Of a DNA stretch of 15,561 nt, positions 1 to 7,893 are shown piece after piece. The DNA comes from Clostridiales bacterium (lineage in GTDB: Bacteria; Bacillota; Clostridia; Lachnospirales; Lachnospiraceae): positions 1 to 15,561 of the forward strand of contig JAATEU010000626.1 of the NCBI GenBank assembly GCA_015655565.1, written 5' to 3'. Numbering within the stretch: the first letter of the stretch is position 1; every line of letters starts with the position of its first letter. The notes beneath the pieces are model-generated. The model was not told the origin of the DNA. It searched no databases and saw nothing but the letters and a program-made list of their open reading frames with translations. The position numbers and the translations under genes are program-made.

Positions 1-1688
1 ATTTGCAAGGGAAAAATATTCTAAAAGCCTGTCCGGGTAGTGGCAAAACTTTTGTTATTGCACATAAAGTTGTATACGATTTTAGATTGTGGAAAGATAA
101 AAACAAAGGTATGGCGATTTTATCTTTCACGAATGTGGCAAAGAACGAACTTCATGCAAAAATCCAAGAAATATCTGGATTAAAAACATTACCTTATCCT
201 CATTTTATAGGGACTTTAGATGCTTTCATCTCTCAATATATTTTTATGCCTTTTGGGCAAGTCTTAATGCAGTGTTCAAGTCGCCCTTCAATTATTGAAG
301 ATGATTTCATTGAATACTATTCTAAATATTTTTGGAAAAGGGAGTGTTATGCAAATGGATGTGATCCAAAGAGCTTTTATATAGATACTCAGGGAGTTGT
401 ATATGATAGTAAAAAAGATTTTAAAGATTGTCCATTAAAAAATAATGAGCCATGTGTAAAATTTAAAATTAGTACATATTCCAAAGGGTATGCAACTTAT
501 AAAGAAACCCTTATAATAGCAATTGATTTACTAAAAAAATGTCCTAAAATACTTCGCTTAATTATTAATAGATTTCCTTATTTTATCGTGGACGAAGCAC
601 AAGATACATCGGAGGAGCAGATGAAACTTTTAAATTTGCTTTTTAATAATGGTGTGAAGACAGCAGTTCTTATTGGAGATCCAGACCAAGCTATATATGA
701 GTGGAGAGATGCCGATCCATCCGTATTTTTAAATATGTATAATAGTGAAGGCTGGAATGCGAAAGAGCTTAATGAAAATTTTCGATGTTCTCAGCATATT
801 TGTAATGCAACTAAGATATTTTCATCTTTATCTGAGATTTCTGTGGCTCAAGGAGAATCAAAAGATAGTTTAATAAAGCCTATAATAATAAAATACAATA
901 AAAGTGAAAAAAACGTTATAATAGAAAAGTTTATTGAACTGTGTAGGGAAAATAAAATAAGTATTTCACCTGAAAAAGTTGCTATATTATCACGTGGTCG
1001 CTCTGGGTTAGTGGGAAAAGATTATTCGAAAATAAATGATTTATGGCAGACTCCAATAACAAAATTATTTGCACAAGCGACATATAATAAAAGTCTTAGT
1101 AATGTTGTAAAAACTGTATCAATTGTTGAAAAAATCCTGTACTATATCATTTTTAACAACCAAACCAATGATGCTGATTATAAAGACGTACAACAAAAAT
1201 ACAGCATTAAAGAGTGGAATTTGCTGGTATTTAAATTATCAATACTTTTACCGGATGCCACATTATCTCTAAAAAGTTGGAAAGAATTAATGGAGAGTGT
1301 TATAGAGAAGTTTATTAAGGATAATAATATTATCTGCAACAATGAGGTGTGTATCAAAACAAAAAGTAGGGTAAATAACAGTGATTTGAAAGACTTCCTA
1401 GATCAACCAGTAGAAGTGTTTTTTTCTGATGCTTATGAAAAGGATTATTTGAGTGCAACAATACATGCAGTAAAGGGCTGCACTTTTGATGCTGCAATGC
1501 TAATAGTAGGTACAAACGGTAAATTGACAAGTAATATGATTAATCAAAAAGAAATCGACACTGAAGAAATTAGAACTTTTTATGTGGCAGCGACTAGATC
1601 AAAAAAACTTTTTGTATTGGCTATTCCAAATACCATCAAGGATAAATCTTTGGTTAGATTTCCAAAAGAACATTGGAATTATATATAG
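1..1688 (+). CDS. UvrD-like superfamily 1 helicase, 5'-truncated by the window edge
   Basis: The reading frame is open from the first base, so the true start lies upstream. About 561 residues are visible. Numbering from the TTG at position 3, the helicase motifs appear in order: Walker A ACPGSGKT (9-16), motif Ia around ILSFTNVAKNEL (39-50), Walker B IVDEAQDT (195-202), motif III IGDPDQAIYEWRD (224-236), motif IV ENFRCSQ (258-264), motif V IHAVKGCTFD (487-496) and motif VI FYVAATRS (526-533). Because Walker A lies so near the edge, probably only the Q-motif region is missing. The family uses ATP to unwind or translocate on single-stranded DNA. Its length and lone placement outside the transfer operon resemble accessory helicases such as GajB of Gabija, which pair with an OLD-type nuclease, but the upstream gene is not visible. 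The gene is clearly more AT-rich than the transfer genes, suggesting a separate origin. The helicase call is firm; the defence role is inferred. Confidence 0.9.
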   Translation, partial: LQGKNILKACPGSGKTFVIAHKVVYDFRLWKDKNKGMAILSFTNVAKNELHAKIQEISGLKTLPYPHFIGTLDAFISQYIFMPFGQVLMQCSSRPSIIEDDFIEYYSKYFWKRECYANGCDPKSFYIDTQGVVYDSKKDFKDCPLKNNEPCVKFKISTYSKGYATYKETLIIAIDLLKKCPKILRLIINRFPYFIVDEAQDTSEEQMKLLNLLFNNGVKTAVLIGDPDQAIYEWRDADPSVFLNMYNSEGWNAKELNENFRCSQHICNATKIFSSLSEISVAQGESKDSLIKPIIIKYNKSEKNVIIEKFIELCRENKISISPEKVAILSRGRSGLVGKDYSKINDLWQTPITKLFAQATYNKSLSNVVKTVSIVEKILYYIIFNNQTNDADYKDVQQKYSIKEWNLLVFKLSILLPDATLSLKSWKELMESVIEKFIKDNNIICNNEVCIKTKSRVNNSDLKDFLDQPVEVFFSDAYEKDYLSATIHAVKGCTFDAAMLIVGTNGKLTSNMINQKEIDTEEIRTFYVAATRSKKLFVLAIPNTIKDKSLVRFPKEHWNYI

Positions 1689-1757
1689 TATGCCCAATAT
1701 GATTCATATAATGTTAACTTGTTAAACTTAGACAAATGATAAGATATTGCAAACTTA

Positions 1758-1781
1758 AGCCAGCTAGCAACTGGCTTTTTT
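1758..1781 (+). terminator. Intrinsic terminator after the helicase gene
   Basis: AGCCAG (1758-1763) pairs perfectly with CTGGCT (1771-1776) around the seven-base loop CTAGCAA, and a run of T follows directly (1776-1781). It lies 70 bases after the helicase stop and separates that gene from the transfer operon. Confidence 0.85.
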
Positions 1782-1809
1782 GTTATCCATTTATGAAAGG
1801 AGAAGAAAA

Positions 1810-1845
1810 ATGAAAAAATACAAGCGCCCCAAAATTCCACCATAG
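1810..1845 (+). CDS. Candidate 11-residue leader peptide
   Basis: A strong ribosome site AAAGGAG (1797-1803) sits 6 bases before ATG 1810. The frame reads MKKYKRPKIPP and stops at TAG. It is basic and ends in Pro-Pro just before the stop, a context known to slow peptide release. No gene starts again until 1937, and a terminator-like hairpin (1882-1908) lies between. The arrangement is that of a translated leader controlling a downstream operon, as known for resistance and transfer genes in Gram-positive elements. Translation and regulatory role are inferred; only the ribosome site, frame and hairpin are seen. It could also be the remnant of a longer gene. Confidence 0.5.
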   Translation: MKKYKRPKIPP

Positions 1846-1881
1846 CACAAAACATCTAATTAAATAGCAACTAACTACACC

Positions 1882-1908
1882 GGGAGATACAAGCTTTTTG
1901 TACCTCCC
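1882..1908 (+). promoter_or_regulatory. Terminator-like hairpin (possible attenuator) ahead of the transfer operon
   Basis: GGGAG-A-TACAA (1882-1892) pairs with TTGTA-C-CTCCC (1898-1908) around the loop GCTTT, ten pairs with one A/C mismatch. A T-rich stretch (TACTTTTATTTT, 1909-1920) follows, with single A and C interruptions, so it may terminate weakly. The ribosome site of the next gene begins only 14 bases later. Together with the leader peptide at 1810 this could be an attenuator. No competing antiterminator stem was identified with confidence. Confidence 0.5.
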
Positions 1909-1936
1909 TACTTTTATTTTCAGGAGGAGAAAGATC

Positions 1937-2944
1937 ATGATGAATTATGAATTATTTAAAGCAGTAGTGGGAGACAAAATTTTAGGATACATGCCATCAG
2001 AGTATCAGGACAGCAAGGTGGACATCAATTCCGTTTCCAAGGTAAACCAGACTTTGGATGGACTTAATATTATACCGACAGATGATAGAGATATCAAGGT
2101 AGTACCGTGTATTTATCTAAACGACATGTACGAGAATTACAAGGAATGTAATGATTTGGAAGAGGTGTTAAAGAAAGCAGCAACATCCATGGAAAAAGCA
2201 TTTTATCAGGGGCCGGATACTTCCCATATGTTGGACTATGAGCAAGCAAAAAATAATATTATCATGCAACTGGTGAATACAGGACAGAACAAGGAGATGC
2301 TTGAAAATCTGCCACACCGGGAGTTTCAGGATTTGTCCATCATTTATCGCTGGCTAGTGGATAAAGACAGAGAAGGAATTGCAAGTGCCATGGTTAATGT
2401 TAATCTTGCCGAAAAATTAGGCATGAATGAAGAACAGTTATTTCAGGCTGCTGTGGTTAATACAAAAAGCCTGCTTCCACCCACGTACCGTTCCATGAAC
2501 GATGTAATCAGAGAGATGTTTATGAAGGATGGTATTATGCCGTTAGAATTTATGGATATGATAGTTGAAGAAGTGCCGGATGATCACGCAATGTACGTGA
2601 TTTCCAATGACAAGGGGATAAATGGTGCTGCTTCCATGCTTTATGAAGACGGCTTACATGAATTGGCGGAAAAATTAGGTTCAGACCTTTATATTATGCC
2701 TTCATCTGTGCATGAAGTAATCGCCGTATCCGTTAATATAGGCGATCCAAATGAGTTGGCACAGATGGTAGCTGAAATCAATATGGAAGATGTGCCTCTG
2801 GAAGAAAGATTATCTAATCAGGTCTATCACTATGATAAGGACTTGAGAAAGCTAAGCCTTGCTACGGATACTCCAAACAAAAGACTGGATGGAGTTGCTT
2901 CAGAGGTAAATTTGATTTATGATTCCAAAAACCAGTCCAGATAG
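1937..2944 (+). CDS. DUF5688-type protein of conjugative elements
   Basis: The product has 335 residues from ATG 1937, which lies 9 bases after AGGAGG (1922-1927). ATG 1940 is an equal alternative; the frame is open back to TTG 1898, but that start would lie inside the hairpin and lacks a ribosome site. No signal peptide, membrane segment or catalytic motif is evident. The sequence pattern, with an acidic N-terminal half containing VVPCIYLNDMYENY and a C-terminal half with YVISNDKGINGAASMLYEDG and LYIMPSSVHEVI, matches what I recall of DUF5688, a family of unknown function common in Lachnospiraceae mobile elements. It is the first full gene of the transfer operon and is followed after 14 bases by a small gene. 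Family assignment is from memory; function is unknown. Confidence 0.8.
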   Translation: MMNYELFKAVVGDKILGYMPSEYQDSKVDINSVSKVNQTLDGLNIIPTDDRDIKVVPCIYLNDMYENYKECNDLEEVLKKAATSMEKAFYQGPDTSHMLDYEQAKNNIIMQLVNTGQNKEMLENLPHREFQDLSIIYRWLVDKDREGIASAMVNVNLAEKLGMNEEQLFQAAVVNTKSLLPPTYRSMNDVIREMFMKDGIMPLEFMDMIVEEVPDDHAMYVISNDKGINGAASMLYEDGLHELAEKLGSDLYIMPSSVHEVIAVSVNIGDPNELAQMVAEINMEDVPLEERLSNQVYHYDKDLRKLSLATDTPNKRLDGVASEVNLIYDSKNQSR

Positions 2945-2958
2945 AAGGGAAAGATTGG

Positions 2959-3075
2959 ATGGAACAGGAATTAACCATGGAAGAAATCGTCCGGCTTATG
3001 AATGAAATTCAGGGAGATTTTATGATTCATGTGGAGTTTGGAGGGGAGGCAGAGATGGATGCCGAAGAAAAATGA
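2959..3075 (+). CDS. Small acidic protein, 38 residues
   Basis: ATG 2959 is preceded by GAAGGGA (2944-2950) at 8-base spacing and follows the DUF5688-type gene after 14 bases. The 38-residue product begins MEQELTMEEIVRLMNEIQGD and ends in an acidic tail (GGEAEMDAEEK). A helix-like first half followed by the strand-like FMIHVEFG suggests a small folded or docking protein. Its last 17 bases overlap the start of the JAB gene in another frame, and the ribosome site for that gene lies inside it, so the two are probably translationally coupled. I do not recognise a family. Operon position and spacing support it as a real gene. Confidence 0.65.
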   Translation: MEQELTMEEIVRLMNEIQGDFMIHVEFGGEAEMDAEEK

Positions 3076-3604
3076 GTTCAAACTTGACGTAATCTCAGTA
3101 CACCTTGTAAAAGATGCTCCCATATTTTCGGAACACCGTATCTCAAGTCCCCAAGATGCTGTAGACGTAATAGGAAAGCAGCTTTGTGAAATGGACAGGG
3201 AAGTTTTATGTGTGATTAACCTGAAAGCGGACAATAAACCAATCAATTGTCATTTTGCAAGTATTGGTGCATTGAATCAGACACTGGCACATCCAAGAGA
3301 ACTGTTCAAATCTAGCATTCTATCCAATGCCGCCAACATGATTCTTCTGCATTGTCACCCAAGCTCGAATTTGCAGCCTTCCAAAGAAGATACCATCTTA
3401 ACGGACAGGATGATTAGGCTTTGTGATTTAATGGGAATACCGCTCTTAGACCATATTATTGTAGGTGGCGATAACAGTCGGTATTTCAGTTTTAGGGAAA
3501 AAGGAATGATATCAAATCCCTATCACGTATTTAACACGGATTACCAGACACTTGACTTTCAATCTCCAATGTCGGCGGTATCAGAAAAAGTAAGGAAGAG
3601 GTGA
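3059..3604 (+). CDS. JAB/RadC-like JAMM-domain protein
   Basis: The chosen start is ATG 3059 (MPKKNEFKLD), 9 bases after GGAGGGGAGG (3040-3049); this gives 181 residues. An in-frame start at 3029 would be longer but has no better ribosome site. A complete JAMM metal-binding signature HxHx7SxxD is visible: H98, H100, S108 and D111 in LLHCHPSSNLQPSKEDT. The following IPLLDHIIVGG is typical of the RadC/MPN fold. JAMM proteins are zinc-dependent isopeptidases in eukaryotes; RadC-like bacterial members are frequent on plasmids and conjugative elements, and their biochemical role is unsettled. The gene overlaps its upstream neighbour by 17 bases and its downstream neighbour at GTGA, so it belongs to the transfer operon. 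A role in transfer, anti-restriction or repair would be inference. Confidence 0.85.
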   Translation: MPKKNEFKLDVISVHLVKDAPIFSEHRISSPQDAVDVIGKQLCEMDREVLCVINLKADNKPINCHFASIGALNQTLAHPRELFKSSILSNAANMILLHCHPSSNLQPSKEDTILTDRMIRLCDLMGIPLLDHIIVGGDNSRYFSFREKGMISNPYHVFNTDYQTLDFQSPMSAVSEKVRKR

Positions 3605-4137
3605 GGGTGCGGAATGAGATGGATGGTATCAGGAAGGAAAACAATGCATTAAAAAGCAGAATGGAGGATATGGAAAACGAAATGGAAGCACAGAAAAAGA
3701 ATCTGGAGTCTATGCAGGAATCCCAAAAGTCAGCAGAGAATGTTACTTTGCAGACGGAAACTTCAGGCAAGAAGGCACAGCAGGTAGAACGACCTTATCC
3801 CGCCTATTCGGGTATAGAATACCGCACAGCAGTGATGGATCAAAGCGGCAATATCCTTTCCCTGATTCCAGTGGAACGAAAAGAGGTAAAGAGGGAAAAT
3901 TCTGCTATGACAGCCCTGTTCTCCAGAGTATTTATGAAAAGGAAGATAGATATTGTGAAGTTGGTGGCAGAAAGGGATTTGGAGCCGAAACAGCTTGTTC
4001 AGATAAAAAATGGTATAGAAAAGGGATTATCCGAAAAGCAGCTTCTTGTGTTAATTAATAACCGTATCCCGGCAGAGCAGATGGAGGAAATCATAGAAAT
4101 TGCGGTATTTGAAAACAAAATGGAGAAAGAGGGATAA
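3601..4137 (+). CDS. Unrecognised coiled-coil protein with Lachnospiraceae-type C-terminal helical repeats
   Basis: GTG 3601 overlaps the TGA of the JAB gene (GTGA), implying coupled translation; ATG 3619 is an alternative start. The 178-residue product has a highly charged N-terminal coiled coil (about 8-50), a low-complexity linker, a central segment near YPAYSGIEYRTAVMDQSGN (67-85), and a helical C-terminus. There QLVQIKNGIEKGLSEKQLL and QMEEIIEIAVFENKM resemble the QM-x-x-I-x-x-G-x-x-x-G-L repeats I recall from many gut Firmicutes element proteins. No membrane segment or catalytic motif is seen. Position directly ahead of the PcfB/VirD4 pair makes a relaxosome or coupling accessory role plausible, but this is inference from context only. 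Confidence 0.75.
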   Translation: MRVRNEMDGIRKENNALKSRMEDMENEMEAQKKNLESMQESQKSAENVTLQTETSGKKAQQVERPYPAYSGIEYRTAVMDQSGNILSLIPVERKEVKRENSAMTALFSRVFMKRKIDIVKLVAERDLEPKQLVQIKNGIEKGLSEKQLLVLINNRIPAEQMEEIIEIAVFENKMEKEG

Positions 4138-4140
4138 AGA

Positions 4141-4599
4141 ATGGAGCTAATTGCAGTAACACAAGCCATATCCAATATCAATGAAAAAAAGACAGAGCTG
4201 ACTCAAACGGAGAAGGAATTTGTGGCGCAGTTTATTTTCCGTACCGGGGATGGGGAGCTTACCAATAAACTAATTGAGGAATTGATACAGCCGGGTGCCG
4301 ACAGGCAGAGGATATTCAAGAAATTTGAAATCATGGTGGAACTTCCTTCAGACTGGATACAAAAGCTAGAGGAGCTGCTGATTGCGCTTGAGATGTACCG
4401 GATACAGGGGGAAAGGACAGCAAAGCTGTTAACCGGATTGCTTTCAGGCTGTCACGTTTCCATAATGGAGGAAAGCAATCGCATAGCCATGGAAAGAGAA
4501 GAAAGCGAAAGAAAAAGGGAAAAAGAATTTTTGGAAAAGGGGGAAACATATGTCGGAAGAAATACAACAGGCGGTACAGATCATCCGAGTCGCCTATGA
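4141..4599 (+). CDS. Unrecognised helical protein of the transfer operon
   Basis: It starts three bases after the preceding stop, at ATG 4141, with AGAAAGAGGGA (4126-4136) as ribosome site. The 152-residue product is mostly helical and charged, with a strongly basic/acidic segment near 119-135 (REESERKREKEFLEKGE). No transmembrane stretch, zinc motif or known domain was recognised. Its last 50 bases overlap the start of the pcfB-like gene in another frame, and the ribosome site AAAAGGGGG of that gene lies within it, so its final residues (VGRNTTGGTDHPSRL) are encoded in the overlap. Operon context points to transfer; function unknown. Confidence 0.7.
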   Translation: MELIAVTQAISNINEKKTELTQTEKEFVAQFIFRTGDGELTNKLIEELIQPGADRQRIFKKFEIMVELPSDWIQKLEELLIALEMYRIQGERTAKLLTGLLSGCHVSIMEESNRIAMEREESERKREKEFLEKGETYVGRNTTGGTDHPSRL

Positions 4600-5662
4600 T
4601 GGAGTTGAAATTGCCATGAAGATGGGAAGTGCCTCCATCGGGCAGATGAAAAAGGCATTCGATTTTCTGATTGCCCTTTTGGATCACGAAACGGCAATGG
4701 GAAAGACAAATATGCGAAAGCTTCTGATGAAAGGAGGCGATTTACAGGTCTTTCAATTTGATTCAGAGGATTTAAAACAGGTGGAGAAGATGGCAAAAAA
4801 GTACGGGATATTATATTCCGTCCTGCCAGATATCAATAAAGCCCATGGAAAGAGTGAAATTATCTTTCATACGGAGGCGGTTCCCCGTATCAATATGATG
4901 ATGCAGAAACTGAAATTCGGGAGTATTTCAACCTTTGATGACTATTTAAAAAACGGGGACGAAAAGGAGTTGGAGAAAATCCTTTCTTTTCTGAAAGAGC
5001 AGAAAAAGGGAAATGAAAACCTCCACACTGCGGAAGCGGCAAAAGTCGAAGATTTATTAGAGGGATTAATGGAAAAGGTGGGCATCTTTGCCATGGAAAA
5101 AGCAAGTATCAGTGTGGAGGACATTAAGGAAAATTTCGGTATTGAAAAAGAACAGGCAAAAAAAATTGTCGGACAGCTTGAAAAAATCGGCGTGTTGTCA
5201 GAGGAGGATAAAGGGCAGTACAAGGTGTTGATGGATAAGGAGACATTTTCAAACCGAATTCGAGGATACAAGGAACTGGCAGAACGTATGCAGGCGGTAT
5301 CTGCCATCCAGAATACGAACTTTGTGGACATCACTGTTACAAAGAAGTTGGTTGTAGAAGAAAATGACCATGCAGTGAAGACAAGGATACCGGGAACTTG
5401 GGGAAAGAATGCAAGGTATCTGTGGATTGATAAGCAAAAAGCAATGGTTATCCATGATGGAAAAACTATTTTGACCTTTTTAGACAAGGATAAGGAGTAC
5501 AAAATGTATTCCTCGGAAAATAAGATTATAGCTACCATGAAAGGCAGTGAATTGTATGAGGGACATTATGACAGAGTAGCGGCTGAGGTCAGAAAACGGT
5601 ATCAGGCGGCAGAGAGGAAAGCGGCGACTGTAAAAAAAAACCCGAAGCCAAAAAGGAGGTAA
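4550..5662 (+). CDS. pcfB: PcfB-like (DUF3801) protein with apparent winged-helix insert
   Basis: ATG 4550 follows AAAAGGGGG at close spacing. The 370-residue product starts with a region (about 1-155) that fits DUF3801/PcfB: GQMKKAFDFLIALLDHE near 31-47 and QVFQFDSEDLKQVEKMAKKY near 66-85. PcfB of pCF10 is an adaptor that works with the VirD4-type ATPase PcfC. Residues about 175-228 read as a winged helix resembling the FtsK gamma domain (ASISVEDIKENFGIEKEQAK, then IVGQLEKIGVL). The last 140 residues contain strand-rich RIPGTWGKNARYLWIDKQKA and a basic tail (KKNPKPKRR). It is longer than a minimal PcfB. The gene sits six bases before virD4, as expected for a coupling-protein partner. The PcfB call is from memory of family patterns; the winged-helix call is my inference. 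Confidence 0.8.
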   Translation: MSEEIQQAVQIIRVAYDGVEIAMKMGSASIGQMKKAFDFLIALLDHETAMGKTNMRKLLMKGGDLQVFQFDSEDLKQVEKMAKKYGILYSVLPDINKAHGKSEIIFHTEAVPRINMMMQKLKFGSISTFDDYLKNGDEKELEKILSFLKEQKKGNENLHTAEAAKVEDLLEGLMEKVGIFAMEKASISVEDIKENFGIEKEQAKKIVGQLEKIGVLSEEDKGQYKVLMDKETFSNRIRGYKELAERMQAVSAIQNTNFVDITVTKKLVVEENDHAVKTRIPGTWGKNARYLWIDKQKAMVIHDGKTILTFLDKDKEYKMYSSENKIIATMKGSELYEGHYDRVAAEVRKRYQAAERKAATVKKNPKPKRR

Positions 5663-5668
5663 CTGCCT

Positions 5669-7879
5669 ATGGTACAAAAAAAGAAAAAAGTATCCCTGTG
5701 GTTTGTCCTGCTGGGCGCTGTTCTTAGTGGATATGGGGGGTATCTGCTCAATGGGGCATGGAAGGCAGGAACAGACCTGAAAGAGTTCATTGAAGCCCTT
5801 CACCGTGTGTGTGCGGCTCCGCTTGACAACTATTATAACGAAACAACGATAAAAGCAGTGGTGATAGCCTTAACCTTCTATGCCACTGCTCTTTTGCTGT
5901 ACGTTACCAGCCAGAGGAATTATATGCCGGGCAAGGAGTTTGGTTCGGCACGGTTTGCAGATGTTAAGATGGCAAATAAAATACTAGCGGATAAAGACGC
6001 AGAATATAACCGTATTTTAAGCCAGAATGTTAGCATGAGCTTGAATACAAGAAAGACCAAGTTGAATAACAACGTGCTGATTATTGGCGGAAGTGGTGCC
6101 GGAAAAACATTTTATGAAGTAAAACCCAATTTGATGCAGATGCCCCACCATTGCTCTTTCATCTGTACCGATCCGAAGGGAGAGATTCTTAGAAGCTGCG
6201 GACAGATGTTAAAGGACAATGGTTATAACGTAAAGGTAATCAATCTTTTGGAGATGGAAAAATCGGACTGCTATAATCCGTTTGCCTATATCCGGGAGGA
6301 AACGGATATCGTAAAGCTGATTACCAATATGATATCCAATACGACGCCGAAGGGAGCCACGCCTAGCGATCCTTTCTGGGAGAAATCAGAAGGGTTGTTT
6401 TTGCAGGCGATTTTTTACTATGTGTGGCTGGAGGAACCGCCTGCCAAACGGAACTTTGAAACGGTATTAAAACTGCTTGGAGAGGCAGAGGTTACGGAGC
6501 AGAACAAACCTTCCAGACTGGATGTTCGCATGAAGTTTTTAGAAGAAAGCTCTCCGCTTGGAGCAAGCCATCCGGCCATCAAACAGTATAACAAGTGTAT
6601 GAGAGGGGCAGGGGATACCGTCCGTTCTATCATCATTTCCGCCAATTCCCGCCTTGCCTTTTTGGAAAATAAACAGGTACTTCGAATACTTTCAAGGGAT
6701 GATATGAACCTTGCGGAACTTGGTATCGGAGTCAATGGAGATGGGGAGACAAAGACCGCTTTATTCTGTGTGATACCGGATTCGGATAAGTCCTATAATT
6801 TTATTATCGGAATGCTTTATACGCAGATTTTTCAGGAACTGTATTATCAGGCGGACTTTAACTGTGGTGGAAGCCTGCCAATCCATGTGACATTTATGCT
6901 TGATGAATTTAGTAATGTTGCCCTGCCAGATGATTACTGCTCGCTTTTGAGTACTATGAGGTCACGTTCGATATCGAGCGTTATCATCATCCAAAATCTT
7001 GCACAGATTAAGACACTTTTCAAGGATTCGGCTTGGGAAACAATCCCCGGAAACTGCGACACCTTGGTTTACTTGGGTGGCAACGAACAAAGTACGCACA
7101 AATACATATCAGAGCTTTTGGGAAAGGGAACGATTGATAAACGCTCCAGTGGGGAAACGAAAGGCAGGCAGGGCAGTTCAAGCAGAAATTATGACGTGCT
7201 TGGCAGGGAATTGTATACGCCGGATGAGGTTCGGAAGCTGGATAATAAAAAGTGCTTTATCTTTATCCGTGGGTTTGATCCGATTATCGACAGCAAGTTT
7301 ATCCCATTCGGGCATCCAGCCTTTGAACAGACCGCAGATGGAAAGGGGAGGCCATATGTCCATATACCGGTACGGGATAGAGAACCAGAAGGGCATCCTT
7401 ATGAGATATTAAGTCCAAAATCCCTTGCTTATTATGAGAGCCTAAAAAAGAAGGGAGAGAATGTCTATATTGATGCCCTTTCCTATGAGGAATTTGAAAT
7501 CTTAACGGAACTTGACATAAAAAAACGCTTCCTGACCATTGACGAGATTGAGCAGAGGGATAAACACCACAAAGAACAGGCATATGAGCTGGAGTATGAA
7601 CCGGAAGCAGGGAGTACAAAAGAAAAGAAGCCGGAACCAAAAAGTAAGCTGGACAGGAAAATTGGTTATTCCAAATACAAACTAGCAGGAGAAGATACGA
7701 TCATGAACCGGATGGCACAGTGGCAGTATTCCCAAGAACAGAAAGCTGAGCTTCACAAGATGATGGGGCTTGGCATGTCACAGGAGAAAATACTGGCAAT
7801 CTTCTATCCGGATACGGATGTGATTCAGATGCGGGAGGTCCGTAGGACATACCGTGCATTAAAAAGCAGCGGTGAGTAA
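5669..7879 (+). CDS. virD4: VirD4-type coupling ATPase (TraG/TraD family)
   Basis: ATG 5669 lies 8 bases after AAGGAGG (5651-5659 region). The 736-residue product has two N-terminal membrane helices (about 8-28 and 62-79), Walker A GGSGAGKT (140-147), CTDPKGEI (167-174) and Walker B FMLDEFSNV (409-417). IIIQNLAQIKTLF (439-451) and the glycine-rich LVYLGGNE (466-473) are also typical of the family. Coupling proteins form a membrane-anchored hexameric motor that delivers the relaxase-DNA complex to the type IV secretion channel. The acidic C-terminal tail after about 620, ending in a helical segment, is probably where substrate or accessory proteins bind. It matches the VirD4-like proteins of clostridial CTn/Tn1549-type elements. 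The frame is intact and all motor motifs are present. Confidence 0.96.
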   Translation: MVQKKKKVSLWFVLLGAVLSGYGGYLLNGAWKAGTDLKEFIEALHRVCAAPLDNYYNETTIKAVVIALTFYATALLLYVTSQRNYMPGKEFGSARFADVKMANKILADKDAEYNRILSQNVSMSLNTRKTKLNNNVLIIGGSGAGKTFYEVKPNLMQMPHHCSFICTDPKGEILRSCGQMLKDNGYNVKVINLLEMEKSDCYNPFAYIREETDIVKLITNMISNTTPKGATPSDPFWEKSEGLFLQAIFYYVWLEEPPAKRNFETVLKLLGEAEVTEQNKPSRLDVRMKFLEESSPLGASHPAIKQYNKCMRGAGDTVRSIIISANSRLAFLENKQVLRILSRDDMNLAELGIGVNGDGETKTALFCVIPDSDKSYNFIIGMLYTQIFQELYYQADFNCGGSLPIHVTFMLDEFSNVALPDDYCSLLSTMRSRSISSVIIIQNLAQIKTLFKDSAWETIPGNCDTLVYLGGNEQSTHKYISELLGKGTIDKRSSGETKGRQGSSSRNYDVLGRELYTPDEVRKLDNKKCFIFIRGFDPIIDSKFIPFGHPAFEQTADGKGRPYVHIPVRDREPEGHPYEILSPKSLAYYESLKKKGENVYIDALSYEEFEILTELDIKKRFLTIDEIEQRDKHHKEQAYELEYEPEAGSTKEKKPEPKSKLDRKIGYSKYKLAGEDTIMNRMAQWQYSQEQKAELHKMMGLGMSQEKILAIFYPDTDVIQMREVRRTYRALKSSGE

Positions 7880-7893
7880 GAAAACAGAAGAAA

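Noticed and set aside
1898..1936. Extended N-terminus of the DUF5688-type protein from TTG 1898
   Set aside because: The start would lie inside the hairpin with no ribosome site, whereas AGGAGG precedes ATG 1937.
4942..5538. 198-codon open frame on the - strand within the pcfB-like gene
   Set aside because: It lies wholly opposite a gene with clear family features, is rich in Ser/Phe as expected for the complement of a lysine/glutamate-rich gene, and has no ribosome site or neighbours on that strand.
6999..7412. 137-codon + strand frame within virD4
   Set aside because: It overlaps the conserved motor domain of virD4 in another frame and shows no domain of its own.
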